A stretch of DNA of 6,198 nucleotides, taken from assembly GCA_964572065.1 (NCBI GenBank), contig CAZNER010000106.1:1-6198 (forward strand), written 5' to 3'. This document shows, in pieces, positions 5,260 to 6,198 of this stretch. This DNA comes from CAZNER01 sp964572065. Its GTDB lineage: Bacteria; Patescibacteriota; Dojkabacteria; JAHIVN01. The translations under genes and the position numbers were made by a program. How positions within the stretch are numbered: position 1 is the first letter of the stretch; the number at the start of each line of letters is the position of its first letter. The notes beneath the pieces are model-generated. The model was not told where the DNA came from and ran no database searches. It worked only from the letters and a program-made list of their open reading frames with translations.

Positions 5260-6138
5260 AAACAAATCTGTACTAAAATATTTTTCTATTCGGTCAGGTG
5301 ATATTACAACTAATTTTCCATCTTTTATTTTTTCTGCAGTTTCTATAGCCTTATAAACTGCTGCTCCAGTACTTATTCCAATAAACAATCCCTCTCCTCT
5401 TACAACTTTTTTAACTGTCTTTATTGCATCTTTCCTTTTAACATAAACAATACCAGCTAGATTTTTTTCTTCCAATAAAGGTGATACTTCCTCCTCTTTG
5501 AAATTAACAAGTCCATCTATGTTATCCTTTTTGTCGGGTTGAATACCTATAATATTAACAGAATACTTTTTAAAAGCATTTAAAAGTCCTAAAAAGGTTC
5601 CACCTGTTCCAATAGCCGTAAAAATATGAGATACATCTGGAAGATCATGAATAATTTCCCTTGCAGTTTGAATAAAGTGAATATTCGGATTATTCTTATT
5701 TGAAAACTGGTCAGCGAACCAATATTTATCTTTATTTTCCTTACAAATCTTAATTGCTCTTTTTCTAGCGCCCATTTCTCCTTTACAAGATTTAGTTAAT
5801 ATCAAATTTGCACCCATTATTTTTATTAACTTCTTTCTTTCTTCACTTGCATCTTCAGGCATTACAATAGTAACTTTATAACCAAGAACAGCTCCAATAA
5901 ATGATAGACTTATTCCCATGTTCCCACTTGTTACTTCAAGTATTTCTTTACTTTTTGTTAACTCTCCCTTCCTTTCTGCTGCTCTTATTATGTTTAATGC
6001 AACTCTATCCTTAATAGAACCACTTGGGTTAAAGCCTTCTAACTTAAGCCAGATTTCCACATTCTTCTTTTTAATAATTTTATTTAACTTCACCAAAGGT
6101 GTGTTTCCAATATGATGAAGTATATTTTCTTTTCTCAC
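5251..6138 (-). CDS. cysK: Cysteine synthase family protein (O-acetylserine or O-phosphoserine sulfhydrylase-like, PLP-dependent)
   Basis: This cytoplasmic PLP enzyme of fold type II should form cysteine from an activated serine and sulfide. Seen in the 295-residue product: the N-terminal signature IGNTPLVKL (10-18), the Schiff-base lysine K43 in PSGSIKDR, a substrate loop TSGNMG (70-75) where the family normally has TSGNTG, the conserved QF pair at 144-145, the PLP-phosphate loop GTGGT (177-181), GISTGAA (254-260) and the C-terminal block SPDRIEKYFST (280-290). Length is close to CysM and slightly short for CysK. The start is GTG; it places the IGNTPLVKL block ten residues in, as usual, and no ATG lies before it. 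No Shine-Dalgarno sequence precedes it. The gene lies 47 nt before cysS in the same direction, which suggests cysteine supply for tRNA charging. The family is clear. The donor (O-acetylserine, O-phosphoserine, or a cystathionine-type substrate) cannot be told from sequence alone, so the symbol is approximate. Confidence 0.9.
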   Translation of the reverse strand: MRKENILHHIGNTPLVKLNKIIKKKNVEIWLKLEGFNPSGSIKDRVALNIIRAAERKGELTKSKEILEVTSGNMGISLSFIGAVLGYKVTIVMPEDASEERKKLIKIMGANLILTKSCKGEMGARKRAIKICKENKDKYWFADQFSNKNNPNIHFIQTAREIIHDLPDVSHIFTAIGTGGTFLGLLNAFKKYSVNIIGIQPDKKDNIDGLVNFKEEEVSPLLEEKNLAGIVYVKRKDAIKTVKKVVRGEGLFIGISTGAAVYKAIETAEKIKDGKLVVISPDRIEKYFSTDLFLE

Positions 6139-6155
6139 AAAGTAATTAATAAAAT

Positions 6156-6161
6156 TTTATA
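6156..6161 (-). promoter_or_regulatory. Possible -10 element for the cysteine synthase gene
   Basis: A TATAAA hexamer lies 17 nt before the GTG start. No convincing -35 hexamer is found 16-18 nt further upstream, and the whole region is A/T, so this is weak. In an archaeal reading the same stretch could serve as a TATA box for a nearly leaderless transcript. Confidence 0.25.
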
Positions 6162-6198
6162 TAAATCTAAAATTATCATATTGAGAATTTTATTAGCT

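Noticed and set aside
5918..6115. 65-codon open frame on the plus strand
   Set aside because: It is antisense to the conserved N-terminal part of the cysteine synthase gene and resembles no protein.
1..6198. Archaeal (DPANN) origin of the window
   Set aside because: The short AspRS, A/T-rich TATA-like boxes and lack of Shine-Dalgarno sites would fit, but the T-box with intrinsic terminator and the well-spaced -35/-10 pair before the surface protein gene favour a bacterium. Kept as a lower-probability alternative.

Overview
This is a compact, AT-rich window with five protein genes, all on the minus strand. In transcription order, from high to low coordinates, they are: a PLP-dependent cysteine synthase (cysK/cysM family), cysteinyl-tRNA synthetase (cysS), an unrecognised 199-residue protein, an archaeal-type (nondiscriminating-like) aspartyl-tRNA synthetase (aspS), and a 460-residue membrane-anchored, very acidic surface protein. 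Gaps are short (47, 39, 200 and 61 nt). No gene-free stretch exceeds 300 nt, and I see no mobile element, CRISPR array, tRNA or rRNA.

The most informative noncoding element is in the 200-nt gap before aspS. It has the 3' half of a T-box riboswitch: a near-consensus T-box (2906-2919, 12 of 14 positions), a UGGC/ACC bulge flanked by two short helices, and an overlapping long terminator hairpin with a U-rich tail (2840-2900). The UGGC would pair with a tRNA ending in GCCA, that is, one with discriminator base G73. Bacterial tRNA-Asp and tRNA-Asn both have G73, which fits the downstream gene. The 5' half is a puzzle: only about 75 nt separate the upstream stop codon from the T-box, and I cannot identify a canonical stem I there.

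Taxonomy is inferred. A T-box with an intrinsic terminator indicates a bacterium. The short archaeal-type AspRS, the CysRS with an enlarged insertion, the Gln/Asn-rich membrane-anchored acidic protein, the AT richness and the absence of useful Shine-Dalgarno sequences together suggest a Candidate Phyla Radiation (Patescibacteria) genome. A DPANN archaeon is a weaker alternative, and a T-box would be remarkable there.

Functionally, the first two genes make cysteine and load it onto tRNA-Cys. AspS loads aspartate onto tRNA-Asp, and also onto tRNA-Asn if it is truly nondiscriminating, in which case an amidotransferase is needed elsewhere. The 199-residue protein between the two synthetases and the surface protein at the end have no evident link to translation. 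The surface-protein gene has its own sigma70-like promoter directly after the aspS stop.
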